Shown: piece after piece, positions 7,591 through 16,184 of the stretch
Layout: each line of letters opens with the position of its first letter
How positions within the stretch are numbered: position 1 is the first letter of the stretch
Origin: Candidatus Methanomethylophilaceae archaeon
GTDB taxonomy: Archaea; Thermoplasmatota; Thermoplasmata; Methanomassiliicoccales; Methanomethylophilaceae
Assembly: GCA_017461225.1 (NCBI GenBank)
Contig: JAFTYV010000012.1
Location: forward strand, 1 to 38,035
Reading direction: 5' to 3'
Length of the DNA: 38,035 nucleotides
Translations under genes and position numbers: made by a program
Notes under the pieces: generated by a model
Seen by the model: only the letters and a program-made list of their open reading frames with translations
Told to the model about the DNA's origin: nothing
The model's database searches: none

Positions 7591-9854
7591 AGGACGTTGG
7601 CACCATCCTGGATGTCGCCATCTATGGTGGCGTAGCATCCCTTGCCGTCGCCGAGGATCATGACGTCGTCGCCGTCGATGACCGCGATGACCACCGAGGG
7701 GGAACCCTCGGGCATCTCGACACCCATGGCCTTGCCGTCCACCACGTGGACGGTCTTCATGACGACCTGCTCCACGTGCTTGGTCTCGATGCGGCTGCTG
7801 GTGCCCTCGACACCGCAGTCGAACCTGGTGCCGTTGGGGATGTCGCAGGAGGGCGCGAGGAGGTGGACCGTGTCCCCTCCCATGTTCTCGTCGTCCGCTG
7901 CGGTGAGCATGCCCATGGACTGGACTCCGCGGAACTTGGCGGGTTTGAGGTTGGAGATGACGATGAGCCTCCTGCCCATCATCTCCTCGGCGGTGTAGCG
8001 CCACTTGAGGTTGGTGACCAGCTGCCTGGGCTCGCCCTCGTCGCAGTCGACCTTCAGGACGAACAGCTTCTCCGCATCGGGGTGGTCCTCGACGGACACG
8101 ACGGTTCCGACGCGGAGGTCCATCCTCCTGAACATCGCGAACGGTCCGGCGGGTGCCGCGGGCTGCGCCTCCTTGGGCTTGTCCTTCTTCTCCTGTTTCT
8201 GCTGCTGCTCTGCCTTGTTGTCTTCCATCTCTATCTCGACCTTCTTGTAGACGGGCAGGGGCTCCCTGAGCTCCTGGCCCTCCGGGAGGGGTTCGAGGAC
8301 GGATGCGAGTCCCGCCCCCTCTATGGTGCCGTCGTACCCGAGGTACCCCCAGATGGTCTCCGAGGACCTGGGCATGAACGGCCATGCCATCATCGCCAGC
8401 GCCTTGACGATGCGCAGGTTGTTGTTGAGCACCCTTCCGCACTGGTCCCTGTCGCTCTTCACGAGCGCCCAGGGCTTGACGGAATCGAAGTACCTGTTGC
8501 CGAAGTGGGCCAGGTCCATGACGACCTTCACGCCCTTCTTGAAGTCGCACCTGGACAGGCAGTCGTTGTAATCCGCCAACGCGGACTCGATGGCCGCCAC
8601 GACCTCCGCGGACCCCTCGCCGTCGTCGGCCATGGGGATGGTCCCGAAGTTCTTCCTGGTGAAGCTGAGGCACCTGTGGTAGTAGTTTCCGATGTTCGCC
8701 ACGAGCTCGTTGTTGACCTTGACCTGGAAGTCCTCCCAGGAGAACTCGGAGTCGTGGGTGTCGGGCATGATCGCCGACAGGTAGTACCTGACCACATCCG
8801 CATCGTACTTCTGGAGTACGGTGGGCACGTCGATGGCGCCGCCACGGCTCTTGGAGAACTTGCCGCCGCCGATCATGAGGTACTCGTTGGCAGGGATGTC
8901 GTGGTACTGCGTCATGCCGCCCATCCCCATGAGGATGGCCGGCCAGATGATGGAGTGGAACGGGATGTTGTCCTTCCCGATGAAGTAGTAGTGCCTGACC
9001 TCGGGGTCCTTCCAGAAGGACTCCCAGTAGTCGGGCTTCCCGATCATCCTGGAGTACTCCACGGAGGCGCTGAGGTATCCGATGACGGCCTCGAACCACA
9101 CGTAGATGACCTTGTCCTCCCAGCCCTCGATCGGGATGGGGACGCCCCAGGACATGTCCCTGGTGATCGCCCTGTCGTAGAGTCCGTCGTCGAGCCAGTT
9201 CTTGGTGAACGCCTTGACGTTGGACCTCAGGTAGTCCTTGCCGGAGATGAGTTCGATGAGCTGCTCCCTGAACGCGCTGAGTTTGAGGAAGAAGTGCTCG
9301 GTGGGCCTGACCTCGGGCTCCGACCCGCACAGGGTGCAGTAGGGCTTCAGGAGGTCGCCGGGCTCGAACGTGGTGCCGCAGGCGTCGCACTGGTCGCTGC
9401 GGGTCTTCTCCATGCCGCACTTGGGACACACGCCCTCGACGTAGCGGTCGGGGAGGAAACGGGAGCACTTGGGGCAGTAGTACTGGTTGGTCTCCTTCGT
9501 GTAGATGTAGCCCTTGTCGAGGAGGTCGAGGAATATGCCCTGGACGACCTCGTCGTGGACGGGACAGTGGGTCTTGTTGTAGAGGCTGTATTCGATGCCC
9601 ATGTCCTCGATGGCCTTCTTGTTGATCTCGTGGAACTTGTCCGCGTAGGCCTCGGGCGTCATCCCGCACTTCTCGGCGGAGACGGTGATGGGGGTCCCGT
9701 GCTGGTCGGATCCGCCGACCATGAGGACCTCGTTGCCCAGGAGGCGGTTGTATCTGCTGAATATGTCCGGGGGGAGCAACGAACCCGCCAGGTGACCGAG
9801 GTGAATCGCACCGTTGGAGTACGGCCATGCGATGTTGATGCAAACTTTCGACAT
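7587..9854 (-). CDS. metG: Methionyl-tRNA synthetase with fused C-terminal tRNA-binding domain
   Basis: Class I synthetase charging tRNA-Met. The HLGH signature is at residues 18-21 and the KMSKS loop reads KFSKS near residue 330. Zinc-knuckle cysteines follow (CPKCSRF, CPKCGM, CDACGT, CTLCGS), giving a four-pair zinc insert as in archaeal MetRS. After the anticodon domain a charged, Gln/Lys-rich linker (about residues 555-580) leads to an OB-fold tRNA-binding module with the start MDLRVGTVVSVEDHPDAEKL. The last 60-70 residues extend past the usual OB fold. 755 residues in all. A TATA-like TTTTATAT lies upstream at 9885-9892 on this strand. Confidence 0.97.
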   Translation of the reverse strand: MSKVCINIAWPYSNGAIHLGHLAGSLLPPDIFSRYNRLLGNEVLMVGGSDQHGTPITVSAEKCGMTPEAYADKFHEINKKAIEDMGIEYSLYNKTHCPVHDEVVQGIFLDLLDKGYIYTKETNQYYCPKCSRFLPDRYVEGVCPKCGMEKTRSDQCDACGTTFEPGDLLKPYCTLCGSEPEVRPTEHFFLKLSAFREQLIELISGKDYLRSNVKAFTKNWLDDGLYDRAITRDMSWGVPIPIEGWEDKVIYVWFEAVIGYLSASVEYSRMIGKPDYWESFWKDPEVRHYYFIGKDNIPFHSIIWPAILMGMGGMTQYHDIPANEYLMIGGGKFSKSRGGAIDVPTVLQKYDADVVRYYLSAIMPDTHDSEFSWEDFQVKVNNELVANIGNYYHRCLSFTRKNFGTIPMADDGEGSAEVVAAIESALADYNDCLSRCDFKKGVKVVMDLAHFGNRYFDSVKPWALVKSDRDQCGRVLNNNLRIVKALAMMAWPFMPRSSETIWGYLGYDGTIEGAGLASVLEPLPEGQELREPLPVYKKVEIEMEDNKAEQQQKQEKKDKPKEAQPAAPAGPFAMFRRMDLRVGTVVSVEDHPDAEKLFVLKVDCDEGEPRQLVTNLKWRYTAEEMMGRRLIVISNLKPAKFRGVQSMGMLTAADDENMGGDTVHLLAPSCDIPNGTRFDCGVEGTSSRIETKHVEQVVMKTVHVVDGKAMGVEMPEGSPSVVIAVIDGDDVMILGDGKGCYATIDGDIQDGANVL

Positions 9855-9900
9855 TATTACCGTCCGAGCTAACGCGCACGCACGATATAAAAGGTGGGTC

Positions 9901-9916
9901 GGGGGTCCGGACCCCC
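9901..9916 (-). terminator. GC-rich palindrome after the MATE gene
   Basis: GGGGGTCCGGACCCCC is a perfect 16-base palindrome just past the stop of the MATE gene; on the minus strand it is followed within about ten bases by CCTTTTATAT. It can serve as terminator for the MATE transcript while the T/A run forms the metG promoter. Confidence 0.5.
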
Positions 9917-9920
9917 GCTG

Positions 9921-11312
9921 TCAGAGGTCCTGCGGGGGCCCGTCGCGCCTGTAGGAACCGGAGTACCTGAGGATGGCGCGGAGCGTCATCATACCCCAGA
10001 GTCCGAAGGCCACGGAACCCACGACCTCCGCGAACGTTAGGCCGTACCACAGGTACCCGAGGACACCGTACGAGGAGAGCAGCCAGCACACCGGCAGGCG
10101 CAGGAGGTTCCTGCCGAGGGTGGCGATCAGGGACCTCACACCCATGCCCTGCGACTGGAAGAAACCGGACGAGACGAAACCGAACGGCAGGAACGGGAGG
10201 AACAGGCAGCACGTCCTCAGGAACTGGGTGAGCTCCGGTGCGAGTGCGGAGGACGCGTCGCTGTAGGTGAACATGACGATGACGTAGGGTGCGAACACGG
10301 CGAGGAGCACCGCCACGGCCAGCATCATCACTACGCCGTACCCCAGGGCGTACCTGAACGCGTCGCGGAGCTTCGCCATGTCCTTCATGCCGAAAGCCGC
10401 GGCGCAGATGGGGACGACGGTGGAGCCTATGGCCATCACCGGGATCATGGCGATGTTGAGGATCCTCCACCCGCTGGAGTAGATCGCCACGCCGTTGACC
10501 GGGTCGACGGAGATGATGATCTGGTTCATGATGATCCCGGTCAGGGACATGAGGATCATCTCCATGGATGCGGGGAGGCCGACCCTCAGGATGTCGCGGT
10601 CCATCTCGCGGTCGAAGCGGGAGCCGCGTATGGGGATGGCGACGTACGTGTCCCTGCGGACGAAGTACCAGTACGCACCTATGCATATCGACGCGACCAT
10701 GGACAGGACGGTGGCCCATGCGGCCCCGGCCATACCCCATCCGAACGTGTAGATGAATATCGGGTCGAGGACGATGTTGATGACCGCGGAGACGATCTGG
10801 AGGACCATGGAGCGTCTGGCCGCCCCCTCGGACCTCAGGAGCGCGCTGAAGAGGGAGCTCATCAGGACGACGGGCGCCGACACGAGGAGGGGGAACGCGT
10901 AGTCCACGCACTCCTGCAGGTAGTCCCCCGCACCGCACGCCACCATCAGCGGACGCACGGACAGTCCGAAGACCACGGTCATCGCGAGTCCGGCCACCAG
11001 GGTCATGAGGACCGCCTGCACGGCGACCCTGCCGGCACCGTCGCGGTCCCCCGCGCCGATGCGCCTGGCTATCGCCTGGGAGGATCCGACGCCTATCCCG
11101 TTCCCTATGCCGATCATGATGAAGAACAGCGGGAACACGACCCCCGTGGCCGCCAGTGCGGCCGTCCCCAGACCGGACACCCACACGGCGTCGATCATGT
11201 TGTTCAGGGACTGCACCAGCATCGCCACCGTCACGGGAACCGCCATCGCCAGGATCGCGCGGCGCGGGTTGCCCAGCATCACATCCACATCGGAGCTTCC
11301 GGATCTCGCCAT
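9921..11312 (-). CDS. MATE-family efflux transporter
   Basis: This 463-residue membrane protein has about twelve hydrophobic helices in two related halves, with the MATE-like first-helix pattern PVTVAMLVQSLNNMIDAVWVSGLG and a positive loop RSEGAARRS before the middle helices. Family members export drugs or metabolites in exchange for Na+ or H+. The substrate cannot be predicted. It is transcribed alone on the minus strand ahead of metG. Confidence 0.9.
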   Translation of the reverse strand: MARSGSSDVDVMLGNPRRAILAMAVPVTVAMLVQSLNNMIDAVWVSGLGTAALAATGVVFPLFFIMIGIGNGIGVGSSQAIARRIGAGDRDGAGRVAVQAVLMTLVAGLAMTVVFGLSVRPLMVACGAGDYLQECVDYAFPLLVSAPVVLMSSLFSALLRSEGAARRSMVLQIVSAVINIVLDPIFIYTFGWGMAGAAWATVLSMVASICIGAYWYFVRRDTYVAIPIRGSRFDREMDRDILRVGLPASMEMILMSLTGIIMNQIIISVDPVNGVAIYSSGWRILNIAMIPVMAIGSTVVPICAAAFGMKDMAKLRDAFRYALGYGVVMMLAVAVLLAVFAPYVIVMFTYSDASSALAPELTQFLRTCCLFLPFLPFGFVSSGFFQSQGMGVRSLIATLGRNLLRLPVCWLLSSYGVLGYLWYGLTFAEVVGSVAFGLWGMMTLRAILRYSGSYRRDGPPQDL

Positions 11313-11404
11313 ATCATCACGCGACCGGGCTCCCCGTCCGCGTATATGAAACTATCCTCGTTCCGGACGGTGCGGAAGGCCCGTCCCGCCGCCCCTCCCT
11401 TAAC

Positions 11405-11412
11405 CTATATAT
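11405..11412 (+). promoter_or_regulatory. TATA box of the Rli1/ABCE1 gene
   Basis: CTATATAT is 23-30 bases before the ATG at 11435, the spacing expected of a leaderless archaeal transcript. Confidence 0.7.
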
Positions 11413-11434
11413 CGAATGAGTCGTTCGTGCAAAC

Positions 11435-13201
11435 ATGAGGATAGCGGCAGTACTGGCGGACAGATGTCAGAACAGGAAATGCAACCACGAATGCGAGAAA
11501 TTCTGCCCCCTGAACAGGACAGGGGTCGAGTGCGTCACCTTCGGTGAGAGGGGGAAACCCGTGATATCCGAGACGCTGTGCCAGGGTTGCGGTATCTGCA
11601 TCAACAAGTGCCAGTTCGACGCCATCAAGATCATAGGTCTCGCCGACGAGCTCAAGGAGGAGATGATCCACCAGTACGGCGAGAACACGTTCCGCCTCTA
11701 CAGGCTCCCCGTCCCCAAGAAGGGTCTCGTAACCGGTATCCTCGGACCCAACGGAATCGGGAAGACCACCGCCATCAAGATGCTCTCCGGTGCGGAGACC
11801 CCCAACCTCGGGAACTACGAGAACCCCCCGAGCAGGGAGGAGGTCCTGAAGCACTTCGCCGGAACCGAGCTCCACGACTTCCTCTCCAACGTCTACGCCG
11901 GCAGGGTCAAGACCGCCATCAAGCCCCAGTACGTCGACAAGCTGCCCCTCACCGCCAAGGGCGTCGTCAGGGACCTGCTGTCCAAGATCCAGGAGCGCAT
12001 GACCCTCGAGGAGGCCGCCAGGGAGTTCGAGCTCGAGGAGGTCATGGACAGGGACCTCTCCAAGCTCTCCGGCGGTGAGCTGCAGCGCGTGGCCATGGCC
12101 GCGACCATGATGAAGGAGGCCGACGTATACTTCTTCGACGAGCCCACATCCTACCTCGACATCTACCAGAGGGTCAAGATGGCCAGGCTCATCAAGGCCC
12201 TCAGCGCCGACAAGCAGGTCATGGTCATCGAGCACGACCTCGCCATCCTGGACTTCCTCGCCGACAACGTCAACGTCGTCTACGGTTCCGAGGGTGCGTA
12301 CGGTGTGTTCACCCTCGCCAGGCAGGTCAGGACCGCCATCAACGTCTACCTCGACGGGTACCTCCCCGAGGAGAACATCAGGTTCAGGGAGAGGCCCATC
12401 GAGTTCGAGGCCACACCCCCCAGGGGCGACTGGCAGACGGCCGACCTCATCTCGTTCAACAACCTCCGCAAGGACTTCGGGGGATTCGAGCTGGACATCA
12501 CCGGCGGCGCCGTCAAGATCGGCGAGTCCGTCGGTATCGTCGGACCCAACGCGACCGGCAAGACCACCTTCGTCAAGATGCTCGCCGGCGTGATCGAGGC
12601 CGACTCCGGCGACATGGACAGCAAGGTCAAGGTCGCCTACAAGCCACAGTACATCACGGGGGACTTCGACGGCACCGTGCAGGACCTCCTCTACGCCAAG
12701 GCGTACGACACGGTCACATCCGGGTTCTTCGTCGGCGAGGTCATCGACTCCCTCGGGATAAAGTACCTCATGGACAAGCAGGTGTCCAACCTCTCCGGCG
12801 GTGAGTTGCAGCGCGTGGCCATCACCCTCTGCCTCGCCACCGAGGCCGACATCTACCTCTTCGACGAGCCCTCCGCGTACCTGGACTCCAACCAGAGGAT
12901 GAACGCCGCCAAGACCATCAGGAGGATGATGGAGAAGACCGGACGCAGCGCGATGATCGTCGACCACGACACGTACTTCCTGGACATGGTCTCCGACTCC
13001 ATGATGGTGTTCGGAGGTGAACCGGGACACCACGGTGTCGGTGACGGTCCCTTCGACATGCGCGACGGGATGAACAGGTTCCTCAACGCGGTGGACATCA
13101 CGTTCAGGAGGGATGCGGACACCCACAGGCCCAGGATCAACAAACCCGACTCCAGACTCGACAGGGAGCAGAAGTCGAAGGGTGAGTACTACTACGCCTG
13201 A
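11435..13201 (+). CDS. ABCE1/Rli1 ribosome-recycling ATPase
   Basis: The 588-residue protein is the conserved archaeal and eukaryotic Fe-S ABC ATPase that splits ribosomes after termination. The N-terminus holds two 4Fe-4S motifs (cysteines in CQNRKCNHECEKFCP and CQGCGICINKCQF, residues about 11-60). Two ATPase domains follow: Walker A GPNGIGKTT and GPNATGKTT, signatures LSGGELQRVAMA and LSGGELQRVAIT, Walker B FFDEPTSYLD and LFDEPSAYLD. No transmembrane partner is expected. It is the first gene of a plus-strand run with two further genes. Confidence 0.97.
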   Translation: MRIAAVLADRCQNRKCNHECEKFCPLNRTGVECVTFGERGKPVISETLCQGCGICINKCQFDAIKIIGLADELKEEMIHQYGENTFRLYRLPVPKKGLVTGILGPNGIGKTTAIKMLSGAETPNLGNYENPPSREEVLKHFAGTELHDFLSNVYAGRVKTAIKPQYVDKLPLTAKGVVRDLLSKIQERMTLEEAAREFELEEVMDRDLSKLSGGELQRVAMAATMMKEADVYFFDEPTSYLDIYQRVKMARLIKALSADKQVMVIEHDLAILDFLADNVNVVYGSEGAYGVFTLARQVRTAINVYLDGYLPEENIRFRERPIEFEATPPRGDWQTADLISFNNLRKDFGGFELDITGGAVKIGESVGIVGPNATGKTTFVKMLAGVIEADSGDMDSKVKVAYKPQYITGDFDGTVQDLLYAKAYDTVTSGFFVGEVIDSLGIKYLMDKQVSNLSGGELQRVAITLCLATEADIYLFDEPSAYLDSNQRMNAAKTIRRMMEKTGRSAMIVDHDTYFLDMVSDSMMVFGGEPGHHGVGDGPFDMRDGMNRFLNAVDITFRRDADTHRPRINKPDSRLDREQKSKGEYYYA

Positions 13202-13250
13202 GAAGCGGTCTTACAACCCCTATTAATACTACCGGAGAGTGGAAAGGACC

Positions 13251-14198
13251 ATGGGCAGGGCAGACACACACGTCCACACGGAGTACTCCGGGTTCTCCAA
13301 CCTGGGTGCGATGAAGTTCCCCGAGTCCGTCACGTCCCCGGAGCAGCAGGTGGACAACGCGCGCAGGAAGGGGTTCGACGTCCTGGCCATCACCGACCAC
13401 GACGAGACCACCGGCGCGTTCATCGCCGAGAGGTACTCCCGCAGGTTCGACGACATAGAGGTCATACCCGGCGAGGAGATCACCACCGCCGACGGGGAGA
13501 TAATAGGCCTGTTCCTGAACGAGAGGATAAGACCGGGCCTCCCGGTCGAGGAGACCGTGGACATCATAAGGTCGCAGGGAGGGCTCACGATCGCGCCCCA
13601 CCCCTTCAGCTTCCACGTCTTCGCCCTCAGGGAGAAGATATTCGGTCTCGACCTGGACGGCTTCGAGACGATCAACGGCGGCCATCCGGACCCGTACTCC
13701 AACAGGTTCGCACGCATGGTCATGGACAGGTACCCCGGCAGGTGGGCGGAGCTGTCGAGCAGCGACGCGCACTCGGTCTTCACATCCGGTTACAACTGGA
13801 CCGAGTTCGACGGGACGACCGCAGAGGACTTCAGGAGGAGCGTGCTCTCCAGGACCACACGCGCCTGCGGCGCACCCGCCCCTGTGTTCACACAGGTCCA
13901 GTGGAGCGTGGACGTCGTCATCGGCGGCCAGAAGCTCCTCTACAAATCGCTGGTCGGCAACCTGAAGAACACCAAGGACGACCACCTTATCGAGAAGATC
14001 AACAGCATAAACAACCTGAAGAAGGCGACCGGCATCCTCGCGGGCTCCATGTACCTCACACCGCCGGTGGTCTTCATCGCCACCTTCCTCAGCACCATGT
14101 TCCTGAACAGGCGCGGGAGGAAGCTGAACGCCACCGCGGAGAGCCGCCTCGAGGAGATCGACGAGATCATCAGGTCCATCGACGCGGGGAAGATGTGA
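13251..14198 (+). CDS. PHP-domain protein with a C-terminal hydrophobic segment
   Basis: PHP metal ligands are ordered as ADTHVHTEYSG (residues 4-14), TDHDE (about 48-52), PGEEITT (about 73-79), APHPFSF (about 113-119) and SSDAHSV (about 166-172). After residue 230 an extension contains a hydrophobic stretch (TPPVVFIATFLSTMFL, about 275-290) between charged regions, so the protein may be membrane-attached, unusual for a PHP phosphoesterase. Start at the ATG 13251 is chosen over an in-frame GTG at 13239 because the metal motif then sits at the usual position. Substrate unknown. Confidence 0.75.
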   Translation: MGRADTHVHTEYSGFSNLGAMKFPESVTSPEQQVDNARRKGFDVLAITDHDETTGAFIAERYSRRFDDIEVIPGEEITTADGEIIGLFLNERIRPGLPVEETVDIIRSQGGLTIAPHPFSFHVFALREKIFGLDLDGFETINGGHPDPYSNRFARMVMDRYPGRWAELSSSDAHSVFTSGYNWTEFDGTTAEDFRRSVLSRTTRACGAPAPVFTQVQWSVDVVIGGQKLLYKSLVGNLKNTKDDHLIEKINSINNLKKATGILAGSMYLTPPVVFIATFLSTMFLNRRGRKLNATAESRLEEIDEIIRSIDAGKM

Positions 14199-14199
14199 G

Positions 14200-14547
14200 A
14201 TGGCGGGATTCTACAAGATAGCGGTCAACATACCCGAGGGGTACCTGGAGGAGCTCATGGACTCCGTCACCGGGACCATCCGCCCGATGTACCCGGGTTA
14301 CGACCGCACGTTCAACTACTGGCCGGTCACCGGCACCTGGAGGTCCCTACCGGGATCGCACCCCTACGACGGTTCCGTCGGGGAGGTCACCGTCGCGGAG
14401 GAGATGCGCGTTGAGTTCGCCGTGTCCGAGGGGGACCTGGAGGCTGCCGTCGCAGCGATCCTCGCGGTACATCCCTACGAGGAACCAGCCATCGACGTTC
14501 TGCCGATGGTGGGTTGGAGGGACGTCATTCCTTCGGACGGTACATGA
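14200..14547 (+). CDS. NIF3/YqfO C-terminal-like small protein
   Basis: The 115-residue protein matches the short stand-alone form of the alpha-beta domain inserted in NIF3/YqfO proteins, a dimeric CutA-like fold. Marks are the N-terminal YKIAVNIPEGYLEELMDSV and the C-terminal HPYEEPAIDVLPM. Function is unknown in general; metal or small-molecule binding is often proposed. One base separates it from the preceding PHP gene, so it is co-transcribed. Its 3' end overlaps the convergent gene by 23 bases. Confidence 0.75.
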   Translation: MAGFYKIAVNIPEGYLEELMDSVTGTIRPMYPGYDRTFNYWPVTGTWRSLPGSHPYDGSVGEVTVAEEMRVEFAVSEGDLEAAVAAILAVHPYEEPAIDVLPMVGWRDVIPSDGT

Positions 14548-15106
14548 AGAGGTTGTCGAAGGACTTCTGCAGCCTGTGGATCTTCAGACTCTGCTTCCTG
14601 TACTGGAGCTCGTCCGCGTCCAGGATGCCCATCTCGACGAACGCGTCCAGGGCCTCGTAGGCCCCGTCGTAGTCGCTCTCTACACCGACCATGATGTCGA
14701 TGAGCCTGTTACGGCACACGATGGTCTTCGGGAGCTCCCCACCGTTGTCCGCGAGGAAGCGGTCCCTGATCCCGGGGAATACATCGAGGTTGTCGCAGCA
14801 TGCGACCTTGGCATCCTCGTACCTGTCGGCACCGAAAAGACCATCGATGTACCCCTCGCGGATCCTGAACCCGTCGTAGGGGTCCAGGTCGAGGGAGAGC
14901 GCGTACTCGCCGGCGGTGACCGAGAGCCCGTAGTTGCCGTCCTCCTGGGAACGGGCCATGAGCTGCGTGAGGAACGCCTGGGGGGACGATGCGTCTATGC
15001 CCGCGAGGTACCTCCTCATCTTCACCCTGGTGGGGTCGTTAAGTCCGGAATACCATTCGCCGAGTCCCGCTGCCGAGACCTCCTGGGGGATCTCACCCTG
15101 TGCCAT
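14525..15106 (-). CDS. Helical protein of unknown function
   Basis: A 193-residue, soluble, mostly helical protein; I do not recognise a family. The segment from about residue 50 to 180 (SQEDGNYGLSVTAGEYALSL, DRYEDAKVACCDNLDVF and YDGAYEALDAFVEMG) has spacing reminiscent of TPR-like helical hairpins. The ATG at 15106 is preferred to an in-frame start at 15133 because it gives a normal N-terminus. It lies 30 bases downstream of the CDF transporter gene on the same strand. Confidence 0.6.
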   Translation of the reverse strand: MAQGEIPQEVSAAGLGEWYSGLNDPTRVKMRRYLAGIDASSPQAFLTQLMARSQEDGNYGLSVTAGEYALSLDLDPYDGFRIREGYIDGLFGADRYEDAKVACCDNLDVFPGIRDRFLADNGGELPKTIVCRNRLIDIMVGVESDYDGAYEALDAFVEMGILDADELQYRKQSLKIHRLQKSFDNLFMYRPKE

Positions 15107-15136
15107 GGACCTCGTATCCCGTAATGGATACAAAAA

Positions 15137-16162
15137 TCATTCCCGACGCATCGTTACCAGGCAGTCCACTGCATGCGGTTTGTCGCAGCAGAGCATCTCC
15201 GCGGTCCAGACGACCCTCCTCTCGAAGTCGGCGCACCGTTCGAAGCAGTTCCTGGAGCAGTAGCGGCAGTTGTAGTCGCGGCACGGGACGGTCACCATGG
15301 ACAGCTCCACCGCGTCCCCGAACCTGCGCTCGAGGGCCTCCTCCAGTTCGGAGACCTCCATCCCCAGGTCGGATACCTGCATGTTGCGGGGGAGCACCAC
15401 GTGGACGTCGATGTGCATGCGGGGACCGTACTTCAGGAGACGCAGGTTGTAGACGTCTATCCAGTCGTCGTGCCTGTACTCGTTGATGGCGTCGGTCACA
15501 TCGGACACGAGACCGAAATCGGCACGGTCCATCGCATCGTCGACGCACTGCCTCATGACCCTCAGACCGGTGACCATGATTATCGCCCCGAACAGGACGG
15601 CTATGGACGAATCCAGCCAGCGGGCGTCGTACCCCATGTGCATGGCGACGTAGACGACCGCCAGACCGACGAGGATGCCCACGGACGAATATGTGTCGGA
15701 GCACAGGTGCCTGCCGCTGGCCTCCAGGGCGGGGGACCTGCTCCTCCTCCCGCGGGCGATGGCCATCCTGCCGACGGCGTAGTTCGCCAGAGCGGAGAGG
15801 GCCACGAGGACCAGACCTATGTCCAGGTCCGTGATCTCCCCGGGTTCGAAGAACGAGCGTACCGACTCGGTGACGATGAGGGCACCGGCCACCACTATGA
15901 GGACGCCCTCGATCGTGGCCGACACGATCTCGACCTTGCCGTGTCCGAACGGGTGCGAGCGGTCCGCGGGCTGCGCGGAGAGGTACAGTGCGAAGAGGCC
16001 GACGAACGCCGCCACCACGTTGACGATGGATTCCGTGGCATCCGTGAGAATCGCCACCGACCCCGTCAGGTGGTATGCGAGGAACTTCACGGCCATCAGG
16101 GTCACACCCAGGACGGCTATGACCTTCTGGAAACTGTAGTTCTCGTCCGTCACCTTGACCAT
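15137..16162 (-). CDS. Cation diffusion facilitator (CDF) metal transporter with a Cys-rich C-terminal tail
   Basis: 341 residues. The N-terminal part is a CDF exporter with six hydrophobic helices. Metal-site features include an acidic helix-2 motif TDATESIVN, a conserved loop PADRSHPFGHGKVE and helix-5 HLCSDTYSS. A cytoplasmic domain follows. The last ~50 residues hold eight cysteines (within CRDYNCRYCSRNCFERC, LCCDK and VDC), which common CDF proteins lack and which suggest an added metal or Fe-S site. CDF proteins export Zn, Fe, Mn or Co in exchange for protons; the ion here is not known. Confidence 0.88.
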   Translation of the reverse strand: MVKVTDENYSFQKVIAVLGVTLMAVKFLAYHLTGSVAILTDATESIVNVVAAFVGLFALYLSAQPADRSHPFGHGKVEIVSATIEGVLIVVAGALIVTESVRSFFEPGEITDLDIGLVLVALSALANYAVGRMAIARGRRSRSPALEASGRHLCSDTYSSVGILVGLAVVYVAMHMGYDARWLDSSIAVLFGAIIMVTGLRVMRQCVDDAMDRADFGLVSDVTDAINEYRHDDWIDVYNLRLLKYGPRMHIDVHVVLPRNMQVSDLGMEVSELEEALERRFGDAVELSMVTVPCRDYNCRYCSRNCFERCADFERRVVWTAEMLCCDKPHAVDCLVTMRRE

Positions 16163-16184
16163 GCTACCCCATGCGCATGTGGGA

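Noticed and set aside
7746-9872. Long plus-strand frame of about 700 codons opposite metG
   Set aside because: Val/Leu/Gly/Asp-rich composition typical of the antisense of a GC-rich gene; MetRS motifs on the other strand are decisive.
9901-9916. Palindrome considered as an operator for metG
   Set aside because: Position just past the MATE stop and the following T run fit a terminator better; no second copy found.
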